DNA of 64,000 nucleotides, from assembly GCA_040954595.2 (NCBI GenBank), contig CM082597.2, positions 2,232,001 through 2,296,000 of the forward strand, given 5' to 3'. A program made the translations under genes and the position numbers. A model generated the notes under the pieces. The model worked only from the letters and a program-made list of their open reading frames with translations, was not told the origin of the DNA and made no database searches. Origin of the DNA: Balanoglossus misakiensis (Eukaryota; Hemichordata). Below are positions 27,501-40,994 of this stretch, piece after piece; position 1 is the first letter of the stretch; each line of letters opens with the position of its first letter.

Positions 27501-28763
27501 CTAATCCCTCAACCGAACTATAACCGCCCGCTTTGTTGAATATTTCGCCTCTCTTTTGATTTCACATTCATTCCCAATCACTCACCGAATTGAGGTTTTC
27601 TTCGTGAGCTGCAGATATTTTTTTCGCTTCTGCTTCGGGTTAGCTCGGTGAAGTAGTTGCGCACCACGGGTGCTGTCTTGATCAAGGTCTGACTTCGGTA
27701 CATTTGACCCTCCTTTGATATTTCTCGTCAGGGAAAGTTCGCCCTCCACCCGAGCCTACCTGGGTACAGCGTCCCCTATCGGTAGCAATGAGAGAAACAC
27801 AAAAGATCAACACACGCAATACTGCACAATCTCGCAAAAAAGACATGATTTCAACAAAAGGGCGAATTCAGGGCGAAAAAATCGAATTTTCTTGTCCAGG
27901 ATTAAAATATTTCAGCACAAGACCTGGAATAGTACAGGACACTGTCAAAGCATCTCGACTCAGACCGCAGCGTCACGGGGCTCGTGTCAAGCACAAAGAC
28001 AGAGTGTGTCTCTCAACCAACAGACACCACGCTATGCGTGCCTATCGACAGAAGTCATGCCAATGTTGTCTTAGGACACCACGTCCGATGACCTCTCTAT
28101 TTGCTCTCGATTAGGTCATAAGCTATCACTTTGCACCAGAAGAACAAACAACATCGCGGTTTTGTTTACTCCAATTATGCAATTTCACGGCACACGCGCT
28201 GCAGCAGTTTCGTTTGAATCCCCTTAGTCTTTTAATAAAGTTGCATCATTTCACTTTTTCACGATTTTGGCCAACGACTAATTGCCTCGGATGATGGACG
28301 GTTTTAAAATGTAGGTACCCAGTACGACCCTATACACCGCGCTGATAGCCTGACCTGTTCCAACAATCTCAGTTTTGTAAATCCTGAGCGATCAGATTTC
28401 AGATGCATTTAGGATTCTCCGATGGCACACCGTTTGACCGGGCTGTTATCACGGAACACACGTAAGGAACCACTTGTTGTATTGGAGTCAATCGACTCGC
28501 TTCATTAACGCTCTGTCACGATGCTACATTTATTAGGGGATAAAGTCCTTTGATTTTTCGACTCTTTTTGTGAGCAGACGACAGGTACAGGCGTGTAGTG
28601 CCACCGAGGAGCAAGTTTGCCATAACTCGATTTAACGATGTATTGGACTCAATGAAATACAAGAACAACGCTCGCTTTTATCTTGAGATACGCCTCGTTT
28701 AAACTTTTGGAGTTTAAACCACACAAAATTTCACTGAGAAAAGATTTACTATTCTAAAAATTA

Positions 28764-28796
28764 GACAGAAAATTACATTTGACAGAAAATTACATT
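28764..28796. repeat. 16-bp direct duplication
   Basis: GACAGAAAATTACATT occurs at 28764-28779 and 28781-28796, a 17-bp period. There is no gene context. Confidence 0.8.
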
Positions 28797-31700
28797 AACC
28801 AAGATCAGTACTTTTAACCATACAACCCGTGTCAGTAAGTAACCGCACATGCAAAAGGGCACCCATACAAAGTTCTGAGGACCAAACTTTAAATGCTCAT
28901 AAAATGTTATGAAGCTATGGACTTCATACTCTGTGGAACAGGGGGTGGGATGGCGTGGGCCGCTTTGTCAACGCTTGTTTCTTGTCTGTCGCTTCCTTTA
29001 TCAAATCAACAGGTGCGTCAATGTTGTAACCCATGAAAGAAGACCCCCGGAGCGTTGTGCGCGTTTGGAACCTCGCCAGCGGTCGCGTCCAATGCGCGAG
29101 TAGAATCTTTATGAGCACCAACTCACACAAGCGGACCATGTCCGGAGTCGTATAAATATTTGAACGTCTGCTGACGTCTTCGCTGACAGCAATTCGAAAT
29201 ACTGGCCAACGGTTTGGTGGGCGACCTCAACAGTTACCCGATGAATTCCTTTCGTTCTTATTGACATGAAATTTTTTTCAACAACAACGTAATAATCGGA
29301 CGCCCTCTAGAGTACGGTATACCGGCACGTCGAATCATCGCAGGAAACTGCCGTGAGAAAATTTGTAAATTTGCAATTAACATCATAAAAATATTATGTC
29401 GTTGATAATACAATCACGGAACGCATTAAATTTGAAGGATTTACGGATTGTCAAATCAAAGCCCGATTTGACGGGTGATTTATGTGTTTTTCGTGCTGCG
29501 GCATTTTTTATGTGAAAAGGGTTATAATCACTGATATTCTAGAAGGAGGTAATTTCTAGAGTTAGGCACGTTCTGTCTGGGTTAATATTAAAGTAAATTT
29601 GTTCGTTTCTTTCGTTTGATGTCTGGTGACGATTGTCGTCCCGAGTCTTTCGCTCTTATGCCCCGGCCTGGTTTGTCGAATTCGCGTGTTTCGCTTCAAG
29701 TGGGTTTAATATGTATAAACAGTTATCTTGAAATGTCAGAGAAACAGGAAAAAAAGGCTATGGGGATTTTTCCTAGAGAATGGCGGTCAATTTTTCATGT
29801 TAGACGGGGGTTGCCGTAGTAACAGTGCGCTTGAGTAGGAAATCATAGGCACAATGTGCGCTTGCTGCAGATGAGACCTAATTATAAGCAACTATATTGT
29901 TTTCAGACACGTGGCAACTAACAAAAACAGGAATGTTCTCTACGACGTTGGTAGCGTTGATAACATCCATACAAAATATTTATACTGAAGCGATGGGGCA
30001 GACTGACACGGTTTTTTTTTACCATTTTCCGCCTTTCCAGGAATTCGGCTCAATTGGCGGAACGACACGTCGATCAACTGCCGTTCAGTGAATGCTGCTT
30101 TAATTGTAACCTGCGGTGTATTATGTGTGTAATTACGCAAACGACAGAAAGTAGTCCGCCCCAGCCATTACATATGTCGAAAATTGTGTTTTCATGATAG
30201 CGTGGGAATTTAATCACTGTGTGCGTAATTGTCCCCAGTAACAGGGAGTGGTCTGTTCATCTCAGGCTGTTACTGAGCCAAATAGAAGAATCGCAATCGA
30301 AGATACAACTAGCATGTCGCGACTCATATATGTTTTTATTTAATCTTAATTCCGGTATTTGAAAGCAATAGACACATATACGCGAGAAATATCAATAATG
30401 AAAGACATCCCATTGCTTTCAATTACACGTACGGAGTATTTGGTTGATATTCATGTACATGTATATACATTATGATTATTCTGATTACTACGTGCTCGCT
30501 CTATCTTATCTCTATCTCTCTTTCTCTAATCTCCCCTCCCCCTCCCCCAGTCTCCTTCTCTCTCTTGCTCCACATCTTAATCTCTTCGTTGTATACACTG
30601 TGTTCGCTTATGTTCTTGAACTGATGTCTGGTATAGCTTACACGACGCGAGTCGCCTGATGGAGCATAAATTGTAATACTCTCAAACAATTACTTGCACC
30701 CTGCTTCGGATCACCAGAGATTTATAGACTGATTTGCCTTGATCTAAAGCATGTCTGTGGATTAGGCTAGCAGGAAAGTAACGTCTCCCGTGATTGGTCG
30801 ACATCGAGGAGAGACGCATTCGAGAGATTACAAGCAACTGCGAGATGCTCGGGGAATCGTTACCGCGTTTTATTTAGGCCTACTGTGTCTGCTGCTAATG
30901 ATAAGATGAGCTCGGATCCCAACCAACTTGGCCATTTATAGTGCAACGACCTTTCTGGATTGAATCGTTGCTGATGTTAACACATCCGTTTTTTTTTTCT
31001 GTCGCTATGAATGATGGGAGTAATATATTCCCCGGGAGCGGGTATTATTATGGATTACATTTGTGTAGAACAAATAGGGTTTGGATTATCGCATCGATCT
31101 CTGTACTTCTGTTCATATAACCCAACCAGCATCCGTGCGATTTAATGAGGCGCTCATCGCAGCGGCATAATTTCCCTACAAACCATTCTGCCAACGTGCA
31201 AACTTTCCTTTCATGGATAACACCAACAACAGAGGACAAGATTGATTATTTTTAAAATCGATTTTACACCTGTCTTTCGTGCTTTTCCAGCTGCCAACGT
31301 TGAATGACTTTTTTTACAATCAAGTCACTTGATTAAAATGACACCATGACGAGTAAATAGCTCCGAGGAATATTAAAATTGTCGAGACTGATATCTGAGA
31401 AGAAAATATAAACACACTGACTTACTGACTAAGACTCGATAGCCAGCGTCATTTTAACAGAAATCACAGACGGTACTAATTTGAAAAAGGGAACTAAATT
31501 TAAGTCAAATTGCCATTATGTGTTAACGCATTCCATAAAAAAGAAAATTACGCGAAAAAAAATCCAGCATAATCTATTTGGCTCACGTCATTACTTCTTT
31601 CAGACTCTTCCCAAATGCATTAGAAGCCTAGTCTGGTCCTCCAGGTAATCCCACACAGACAAATTGATTTTCACTGATATGTGTGTAGATGGCTTGATGA

Positions 31701-31872
31701 GTATACACGACTAATCCTGCCAGCTTGTAAACATTACTGACGTACATAGATGCTTAAGGTTCACTTATACTATTCCCATTAACAAATTCCGAAGAATAAT
31801 GAGATCAAATGTAAGGTAAACTACACTTTTGGTAGAGGCAGATTAAATTATAGTCTTGATTTGCGAGGTTTG

Positions 31873-31873
31873 G

Positions 31874-31963
<90 letters not shown>
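31873..31963. repeat. (CTAT)n microsatellite
   Basis: About 22 CTAT units with one TTAT interruption near 31913, followed by degenerating CTGCCTGT. Simple sequence. Confidence 0.95.
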
Positions 31964-34900
31964 GCCTGTATGTCTGTCGTTCTCGTTCACGCTTACTCGT
32001 GTTTGTAGCAAACAGGGGCAAGTGCATACTACTAATTTCCTGTCTTCTTTTCTGAGATTCCATCACTAAAAGCGTCGGATTCTTCACATCGTCGATAACA
32101 GTGAGAAGACCGCCACTAATGAAGGAAGAAGTGAAGGACTACACACGGAAATGTGTGCATCAAGTTGATCATCAGACGAACCGACAAGTGGAGGAGGGAA
32201 CCTCTCCTAACTTACATCTTCGTCTCTCTCGATTTACAAGTAGCAGTAGATGACATGCGCGACAGACAGCTGGCGCCTGCGCTAAAGGTACTATGTAGAA
32301 GTTGCCCTTTCTTCAATTATCCTCTCTGCTCGTCAGCTCGTCCAAGCGAACCTTAAAAGTGTATGTGGTGAAACCATGAGCAATATTATGAAATAAAAAC
32401 ACTCTGTGCATTCAGGAGAAACGGATTATTATCCTTCTGGTTTCAGTCATAACAATTCGAGCGTTTCTTTTAATTCACCAGCTTTTAGTTGATTTTTATT
32501 CGATCATGCTTGAGAACGTGCAGTAATCCCATCTGGGTAATAAAATGATTGCAATTATTTAGACATCAAAATAAATTCAGAGAAAGCAACAGAACCAAAT
32601 TTTGGACTCACACAGGCTGTCTGGTGGCCATATTGGATCGTATCGCGAAAGCAAACGTAGACATGGCGTCATACGTATGCATGCGTATTGTGCAACTTCC
32701 GGAACGAATCTGATGGCGGATGTTTACATTTATCCGCGTCTATATATTTGACCTTTCAGGTCAAGTTATCGACGCAAAGGTCAGCAAATAAAAATGGCAA
32801 CAAAGTGACACGCAAATGAGAGCGCAACACGAACTGGCATGTAGCCAACAGACCGAGTCATCTGCAGTGAAAGTTGTACCTACAGACTTGAAACCGCAAC
32901 AAATTCCTGAAGCTGACACGCCATTCATATCAGCAGAATAAAAGGACCAGAATAATGACACCGTGTACAAGTGTACACCATTGAATGAATTCACGTGTAC
33001 ATGTACCCAAAGCCATCCAGATCGACGAATATCAATTTGACGAAATTAGAAAATCACACAGGAGAAAATCTTTTACATTGGACATGTTCCGAGTGGAAAA
33101 CATGTGGGCATAGTATGGGCCCCGCGCCATACGGTATCGAGCTGTAGTAATCAAGGGGCTTTCATGTACCGTTATATAATCGCATGCCCAAATAACTGAA
33201 AATCAAGTAACCGCATGGCAACTACATTCATGGGCCTACGTTAATGAAACTTGATACAAAATGTGAATTTCTTACAAGATAATTCAATAGCTCTCCTTAC
33301 CTTAATTCGAACCAACAACGTTTCTCCACTCATCCAGACAGACGATGCGTGTGATATCCCATCCATCGCGAAAGTGGCGATGCTAATAAAATGGCGTGTA
33401 CAAGCGTGTGAAAGCACCTGGTGACACTATGATGCGTTGCGGCATTCTCAACCAATGGGAATCTCTGTGCACATACCTGCAGCATACACGTCCTGAACGT
33501 TAATTGGCTGACAGGGAGGTAGGGGTCACTTCGTGAGGGGTCAATCAAATGTTTAATAGAAAGGGGTACATGATGACGACTCCCTAAGTCAGGAGACACT
33601 GAGAAACATCGCGACGAGGGGGTGGTCGAAAATGAGCGAATAAGGACGGACCCTAGTGTAAAGGCAGTAAAAGAAATACATGAATGCAGTAACTTGCATT
33701 CTCCCCTGTAGAATTAACTCACATTTGTACTTGTCGTGATGCCGATAAATAATGAATCAGAATCTTTGTTTGTGCTCAGCATTCACCTTTAAGTTAAATG
33801 TCATCGTTCGTCATTTCTCTTCTCGTTGTTTGTGTGTTAAACATCAATTATGGAACGTTTGTATCGGGATATTCTGCCGATAACATTCCGTGGGCGACGC
33901 TTTTATGGCGCCAAATCCTCATATCTGAATGCCTGATCGTCTGCCAAAATGACAATGACAAAAAACCTTTCGAAGTTTTACGTGTCGTGATCAGGACATT
34001 AAGGTTGCCATATCCGCTTCATCTCCAGCCTCTTCTAGTTGCTATGACAACTGATTCCATCGGTAATTTTGTCATATATATTTTTCACCGAGGAAAACAA
34101 TCAGATGGTGTATTGCTCTTGGCGACAAGACGTGCATTGCAGATGGTTTTGTGACCTGCACGGGCTATCGCCTTTTACCTTAGATGCATCCCCCGATAGC
34201 CACGATTTTCACACAAAATCGTTGCAATTCAGTAAGGCTTGTTCGTACCAGCTTCGCAACTACAACTTATTCATGAACCAGGAAGTACTTCCGTCAGTGC
34301 GTCGGGCGAATGATCATCAGCGCACGCGCGTACCCGTAGTTCCACACTTCCGCTATGACGCAATTTCCTTTACTGTATTTTATCCCGTGGTTAGCCAAGG
34401 GCGGAAATTCAAAATCGTACAAATTGATATTTGATGGTTAAACACAACTTTATTAAAACAGACTAACAAACGACCTAGATTAATCTACAAATGCATCAAA
34501 GAGGAAATGTTCAATGTCGTAAATAATAAAACATGCAAATAACACATGTACATGTTAAGTTTAATCTTGATTAAATATATATGGCAATTTTCAAAGATAA
34601 ATATTTATATATGAGTGATAGCCGTAAACTGGCAGTTGTCCCTGTAATGATGGTACACATCTGTTTTGTGGTGAAATTGCAGAGTTCAGTCTTCCTGTAT
34701 CGTGATAAAAGAAGTGTTCTTTGACCATGCAGTTCACAAAAACTATTCAAGTACAGAATTCAGGCGGCAACATGTCCTTAAACATCAGAACGAAATATAC
34801 CCGCCTTTTTATATGAACACGTGAAATGTAATTGAGTCGATACCGACTTGATATGAACATTTTCACACAAACCGTTGAAAAATAGAAACAATTCTGGTAG

Positions 34901-37715
34901 TAAAGTCTTTTCTTACGTCGAATGACGTGTGTCGTACTCAAACAATCCCGCCTTCCCCCATGATATCCGTCGTTATTAACGTTTTTTCATTCCTTTGAAA
35001 TAATTTCCAAATAAGGAAAACAAATTTTTTTTTTTCAATTTTCGAGGAACATGAAACAAAATATTTTGACGCGAACGCACTTTAACAAACACATTCTAAA
35101 CTTGAAAGATGTGCAACTGCGCAGTCGTAGTACTGGTAAAGACAAAAGGTAAATTATCAGTTACAAGGACTCATCCAAAAATGGTACAAATATCTTAAAG
35201 GGGTCACCTAGTAAATTTTGATCATACTGTATGGATATGAATGTAGAAATAGGTCTTTACAAAACCTTCTTCTTTTTTCTGCACCAATACTGACTTAAGA
35301 GGAATTTGGTGTCCTGTTTTTATCAGTATTATCCCACTATAATGTAGGCCTAACAGTTCTCTTGCGACCTTGCCGAATGAATATAAACGGAGGCCCGTCG
35401 TCATGGCAATGTATAATTACGACGCTTTCTAAACATTAGTGATAATATTGCGAACATCAACTTTAACAAAGTCCCTCCATAGAACGTTATTCGTGTTAAT
35501 CTATTATCAATTTTTACAAAAAATGACATTTTCTTTATATCGTTAACGGTAAATATTATTCATGTTACTTCTTTAGATTATTCTGGTTCCCGGGCCAATT
35601 CTGGCGACGCGCGCACGAACGCCTCCCTTGGAAACTATCGTTGTATTCTCTCAATAGACGAGTTATGGCAACTGAAAAACGAGCTAGTGGACTCGTACAG
35701 TGTGGGCGTTTCAAGAACGGAAGATTGACATTTTTGCTTTTATGCCCAAATTGATTTTTTTCCCCGCATATCCTGTTCCGTATCAAAGCTGTAATACTGA
35801 GCGTTGGCGTATTCGTTCATTTGTTGGGGATCATTTGAAATATGGCGATGCACGAAACGATTGTAGGCGAAGCCTTTCAAGGAATAAGCTTACTTCATAT
35901 TTGGTCTCATCAGTCACATTTTGTTGTGATTTTTTTTCTATAATATATTCATATAACGCCGGCGTGTATGAAGCTGTCTTTCAAACCATCGCGTGACACA
36001 AAGCACGGCATTCAGACAGAAATGTCGTAGCAGTTCATTGAACTCTTTCATCAAAACCGGGCGAACAGATCCGGCATAAACAATCGATTCGTCTCTGATC
36101 AAAATTACAGAACAAATTTGCCGCGCATTAAACACTTTAATGCAAGTCTACAGAGCCATTTAATGGATGGTATGGCATCGACCCCGCAAGCCCAGGTCCA
36201 ATTATGTCAGCCAGGCTTCGATTATTTCTCGACAAGATCATTAATTACTTGTCGTACGGATATGTCGGCCATGTTTGTTTTGTAAATTTAAACTTACACA
36301 TCGTTGGTGAAGTACAATGGATTAAACCAGCCCCCGGAAAATGTCACCAACTAGAAAACTTGCAAAAGGGTGTCAAATTTGCATATAAGCGATCAATTGT
36401 TATTTCACAGCTGGCGGGAAATTTTCTCGCCACAAATTCTCGTTCGCCGTCGGTTTTCAATAAGTAGCATGTTTAATTTGGATCAGCTGTGTTGTACTAA
36501 TTTCAGGTAATGCATTTATGGTGCCTGGGAGTTTTAAATTTACGAGGTTACTGATAAATTCGCCGTCTTGTTTTTCGACGAAATGGAATGCGAGGTATAA
36601 ATGGCGACCTTATGTAACACTGATGAGGGTTATCATTCTGCGCAAATGGATTTTGCTACTCGCAGATACCGACCAATTGAACCTATGTTGGTTTAACCAA
36701 AACATTGCCATTAATTTGCCAACTATAGAAGGGCACCAACTAAGGGTGGTTGGTTTTGGCCAAAACTCGCCTTAAAAGAATCGTGAACTTCCGGCGAGAG
36801 GAAAATCGGAAAATGGGAGGCCTCTCTCCTCGATTCGGCGAGAACAACATACGACACGTCCCTGAAAGGTTCCGCGTTGCCATAGAAACGCGGTAATACA
36901 ATAAATGTGCTGTAGATGAGATAATGCAGTTAAGCGCGTTAGAAGCTAACTTCGTTTTTTGGTCATCCGCCCGAACTTTGGAAAATCGGTTGTACCGGGT
37001 CAAGTGGTGGCATTACTGTATCGCTGAGATGTAAATTTGAGATTTTTTAAATGAAATTTTTTTTCAAACATTCACGTCTCGTTTTAGCAAAAGTCGATAG
37101 TAATTTATGTTCATGATCGATAGGAGGATGTTAAAAGATTATCATGATGATCGTGTCGGCTGTCGGCAGGCTTGTAATGAAACGCAACACAGACTATTTT
37201 AAGTAAAGACACGACACAGATTGATATGAAGGTAACCTAAACTTTCTGAGTAAAATGCCAAAGAGATATAAGTTGCGTAGGTCGTCTGCTGTTCTCGATA
37301 AGAACTCTGCGAGGCATTAACTGAAACCCGGCACGTCAGACATGTAATTGCGATAATTCAATGTCTTTTTAGCTATGACGTCAAATTTATGACGTATGTG
37401 TTCAAAAGTACAATCTGCCGTATTTATGTCGTATTTGACTGATGATACAATCGGCCGCGTGGTGCTGTTTTCATTAATGACATGCGTGAAAATGCCGCCT
37501 GAATGTTGGAATAACAGGCTGCGGAATCCGCACTTTCTGATCAAGTATAATTTTTGTCACGCAGGTTTTGTTATCTGTTGTGGTATCAAAGCTCCCTAGT
37601 CTGAGGCAACTTTTGCACCTGGGGGCTCATCTCACTATAGAAAATCAGAAGGCAGTGGATTTCAGCGGTAACATTTTCACCTCGTGCGAACTAGGCGTCG
37701 AGTTCTGGTGTGTGG

Positions 37716-37761
37716 AAATGGAGAGTTTTTATGCAGCTCTTGACATAAAAACTCTCCATTT
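37716..37761. repeat. 18-bp perfect inverted repeat with 10-nt loop
   Basis: AAATGGAGAGTTTTTATG at 37716-37733 is the exact reverse complement of 37744-37761, with a 10-nt spacer. The stem is perfect but short, and the pairing does not extend cleanly outward. That is shorter than a typical animal miRNA precursor, so I do not call it an RNA gene. Confidence 0.85.
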
Positions 37762-38924
37762 TGGACCATCATCTCGACGGGTTGCCTATCGAGAAACCAG
37801 CAGACGACAAGTTGAGGCAATAACTGTCCCCGTAACACTAGTAACAGAAAAAAAAACTTAAAACACAACATAGCCCAATAATCTCTAAAGATCACACACA
37901 AATGATTCTAAAAAGACGATTTTTGTGAAATGTTAAAATGTGTCGTCCGTTCCTAAAATGTGATGTTCGACACGCACCGATAAAATGGCCGACAAGCTCT
38001 CGGCAGCTACGACACGTTGCCTTGGATTTTCAGATTAGCGTGACTAGCGTTCTCCTCGAAACCTTTCAATCCATAGAGTGTCCATTAAAACTGAACAAGA
38101 TCTAGAAAGGTTTTATAGCCGTGAAAAAAACCTGTCATACTTGTGACAGAGAAAACCAATCAGACAGACGACAGTAGGCTCCATCGCCAAACAGATTGTG
38201 TCGACTTTTTAGACGCGTGATGGATTTTGCGTGATAAAGGTCAACTAGACATCAAACAGGCTAGTTTACAGACATTTTAAGCAGGTAATGTATACAACAC
38301 ACTACATAACGGTTATTTGAAGTGTTTGTAGAAAGAGAAACAGACGAGGCTTTGGCGTTGCGTGATGAATATTTTCATATCCTGGCGACGAACGCCGTGT
38401 CGTCGCACGCGAGGAAATAACCCCTTTCAAATCAGTCGTTCGCTACTCCATCAATACACACACTCTCCGGCTCTTGTGCGTCAAATCTGCGGCATACGTG
38501 CGCCAGATATTGTGAGTCCATGCGCTAGTTTTGAATTCACCAGGTCGCTGTCATATAACAGACGTCTCACGGCGATCAATATCATATTATTAGGCGGCTT
38601 GCAAACAGATTATTGTCGACGACAATCATCTCTTCAAAATCAGTCTTCCAACTCGCTTTAGATATTTCGGCTCAGGAATAGCACCTTAATTACTAGTATC
38701 ACCGGGGATACTGCTCAACTAAATCACCCAGTATATTGAAAAACCGGAACTAAATGTTGCCGTTGCCATCCGATTGGGTGATATAAGCTTAACTTCGCAA
38801 TGAGCACTGGCAAAAATTCGCCGATTTAAAATGAAACCTAAAGGGTATTAAAATGTGTTTCAAAAGCATCGAAGTGAAATCACTTTGGGTTGTCCTATTT
38901 CTGGTGGATTTTTTTGCTCAAAAT

Positions 38925-40994
38925 TCATTCCTTGCTATCCTGTTTTCTGATGTACCTGCATTCCTTTATGTCTTCCATCATCTCCGACAGACTCTGTTTG
39001 TTCCTGTCGGATGGTCCCATCCCACCCTCGGGCAGGGACTGTGCGCGCGAGAGCTGGGAACGCCGGCCATCCTTCAGATCATCCATCTCCTGGGAGCTGA
39101 GTTTTTTAAGTTGCGCGATGGAGCGCGCCGGGCGTTGCTGTCCCTCGCGCCCGGAGCCCGAGCGAGATCCCTGACCGGTGCGGGGACGATCGGCCAGGGC
39201 CGTCCCGGGGCGAGATGCCGCCGAGTCCGGTCGTTGTGGAGGCGGGTTGCTCGTGAAGGGGGTCCCGCGGTTTTTCTGCGACCCGCTTCGTTCCAGTTTC
39301 GATTCCATGATGTTCAAGTCTTTCGGTGATGTCGGGGTGCTCGGCTCGGAGGAGTCGGAATCTTTACTCGAAGATGCCCGAATGGTTTTCCCGTTCGCTG
39401 TTATCACAGGGTACGACGGCAGAAGACCATCGCTGCCTCTTTCGCGAAAAATGCGTCGTGCGTGAAGCTTTGATAAGCGCTGAGTTGGCGGTAGCTCCTT
39501 CGGGGGAGTTGGCGAGCTCAGGTGATGCAAATCTTCTTCGTTCTCAAATTCAAAATCACGACTTGGATGTCTCTGGGCAGAAACCTTGCAATTATCGTCC
39601 ACGGTTAAACAGGTCCGAGCGCTTGTTTCCTCTACGCCTGCGCTGTTCTCGATCGAGCGCGAACTACAATCGTGACTGTTGTAAGCCTTTCCACAACCCT
39701 CCTCTGCTATCAACGCAGCCTTATTTCCCAATGGAAGCTGACCTAGCTTCGCTGTCTTTTCTATCGGCAGATCGCGTATCCATAGCAACGTTTCATTTGC
39801 ATGAGAGCCAGCAACATCACTTCGATTATAAGAGAACTCTCCGCGCATGCTCACTGCGGCCGAATCCAAATTGTTCTTTGTAAACAGGCTCTCAGGTCCC
39901 TGTAAATCAATCTCTCCGTCTGTTGAATCTAATGAAGCGCGAGCGGAATTCCCATCGCTAAATTTCTCGCCCAATTTTCCTAAAGGCGATGCTTTGTCCT
40001 TGGCCAGGCGTGAAGCCTCATCCCTATTGTTAACGCTGCAATTTAAAGTGATGATTTCGTCAATGAGGCTGTCCACGTCACCCTCACTTGCAGACCGTAG
40101 CGGGCGATCTTTCATTTTCAGCGGCTTCAGGCGAAATGCTTTTCTCGTCGGGTGCTTCTGGCGGTACAGGTCCAAGATCTGTTTTTCCTTTCGCTCGAGT
40201 TCGCCAGAAGGGGCGTTTTTCTCAGTTGCCGAATCGTTCGACAGCCTACGGTGTCTAGGAACAAAATGGCCGACATTATCTGTAAAACTTTTCTCCTTCT
40301 TTGTCTCAGAAGTCCTATGTTTATTGTCGTGACTGAGATCAGAAAAACGACTACAGTCAATGCTGTCCGGTGATTCGGGACTTGACTTAAGGCTCGGTCC
40401 CTTGCTTGCGCTTTCTCTATTTGTAGCACTTTCCGACGACGAGTACAGTTTTCTGGCCGACAAGATCTGTGGTTCGGGGCGCCCTCTCGAAACACCATTC
40501 GTGTCAGAATTATCGCTGGACACTCTGCATATCCTACCGTGTGAACTCGACGGACGAGTTGGCCGAGACCTTGGACTGTTGCCACTTTCTGTATTTTCTG
40601 AGGAAAGGGCCGCTGGAGTTCGTCTGCCGTATGAAGATTTTGGTCGAACTAATTTTTTCCCGACGCTGACATCTGAGAACGCCTTTGAGTCTTTTTCGCT
40701 GATATCGTTGTCGTTGCAGTCGTAGGTGCCTTGTTGCGCAAGCGCTCTGCGTGGACGCCCATACGACGATGCTGGCCGAGTCGACTGCTCGCCGCTATGC
40801 CAGGCATTTTCCCGAGAACTGTACCTGTCGTCAACTCTAGGGTCTGAACGATGGCGTCCATACGAGCTTATCGGTCGTTCCCTGCTCGGCTGCCGCTCGG
40901 GTTCATGACTGCCCTCACTCGGTGAACCTTTATTCATGGCGAAGGACGCCGAGTTGAGTTCTCCTTGCTCATACGAAATGATATTTTCACTCAT
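38925..40994 (-). CDS. Long Ser/Arg-rich, probably disordered protein with RPxSSYGR repeats (unrecognised)
   Basis: A single minus-strand exon encodes 689 residues from ATG at 40994-40992 (MSENIISYEQGELN) to TGA at 38927-38925. A 2-kb frame is far beyond chance here. The protein is rich in Ser, Arg, Asp and Pro, with no membrane segment or folded domain I can recognise. Four octapeptides of pattern R-P-x-S-S-[YH]-G-R occur at about residues 40-47, 73-80, 117-124 and 147-154. A basic segment near 275-310 (LDLYRQKHPTRKAFRLKPLKMK) and a charged C terminus ending in a short helix-like SLSEMMEDIKECR stand out. A possible acceptor (tgttgacag) lies at about 41095, so a 5' UTR exon is likely. A CAG|gtacat sequence at 38956 could instead act as a donor, in which case the gene continues leftwards. 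Possibly a scaffold or cytoskeletal protein, but no function is claimed. Confidence 0.85.
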   Translation of the reverse strand: MSENIISYEQGELNSASFAMNKGSPSEGSHEPERQPSRERPISSYGRHRSDPRVDDRYSSRENAWHSGEQSTRPASSYGRPRRALAQQGTYDCNDNDISEKDSKAFSDVSVGKKLVRPKSSYGRRTPAALSSENTESGNSPRSRPTRPSSSHGRICRVSSDNSDTNGVSRGRPEPQILSARKLYSSSESATNRESASKGPSLKSSPESPDSIDCSRFSDLSHDNKHRTSETKKEKSFTDNVGHFVPRHRRLSNDSATEKNAPSGELERKEKQILDLYRQKHPTRKAFRLKPLKMKDRPLRSASEGDVDSLIDEIITLNCSVNNRDEASRLAKDKASPLGKLGEKFSDGNSARASLDSTDGEIDLQGPESLFTKNNLDSAAVSMRGEFSYNRSDVAGSHANETLLWIRDLPIEKTAKLGQLPLGNKAALIAEEGCGKAYNSHDCSSRSIENSAGVEETSARTCLTVDDNCKVSAQRHPSRDFEFENEEDLHHLSSPTPPKELPPTQRLSKLHARRIFRERGSDGLLPSYPVITANGKTIRASSSKDSDSSEPSTPTSPKDLNIMESKLERSGSQKNRGTPFTSNPPPQRPDSAASRPGTALADRPRTGQGSRSGSGREGQQRPARSIAQLKKLSSQEMDDLKDGRRSQLSRAQSLPEGGMGPSDRNKQSLSEMMEDIKECRYIRKQDSKE

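Larger units (their letters stand above)
15854..38924. other. Large gene-poor interval with microsatellites and palindromes
   Basis: About 23 kb without a recognisable protein domain on either strand. Open frames are short and mostly lie in GC-richer patches. I see TATC arrays near 22.1 and 31.9 kb, an approximately 40-bp imperfect palindrome at 19447-19486, a direct 17-bp period duplication at 28764-28796 and an 18-bp-stem hairpin at 37716-37761. One open segment at 17342-17731 is noted separately. Lying between a developmental transcription factor and the next gene, this is where distal ovo regulatory DNA would be expected; that is inference only. Confidence 0.5.

Noticed and set aside
33798-34434. 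Overlapping 118- and 121-codon + frames, the first with a hydrophobic start
   Set aside because: Hydrophobic N terminus alone is weak; no downstream domain or splice pattern.
39178-40725. Multiple + strand frames over the 689-residue gene
   Set aside because: Antisense shadows of the long minus-strand exon.
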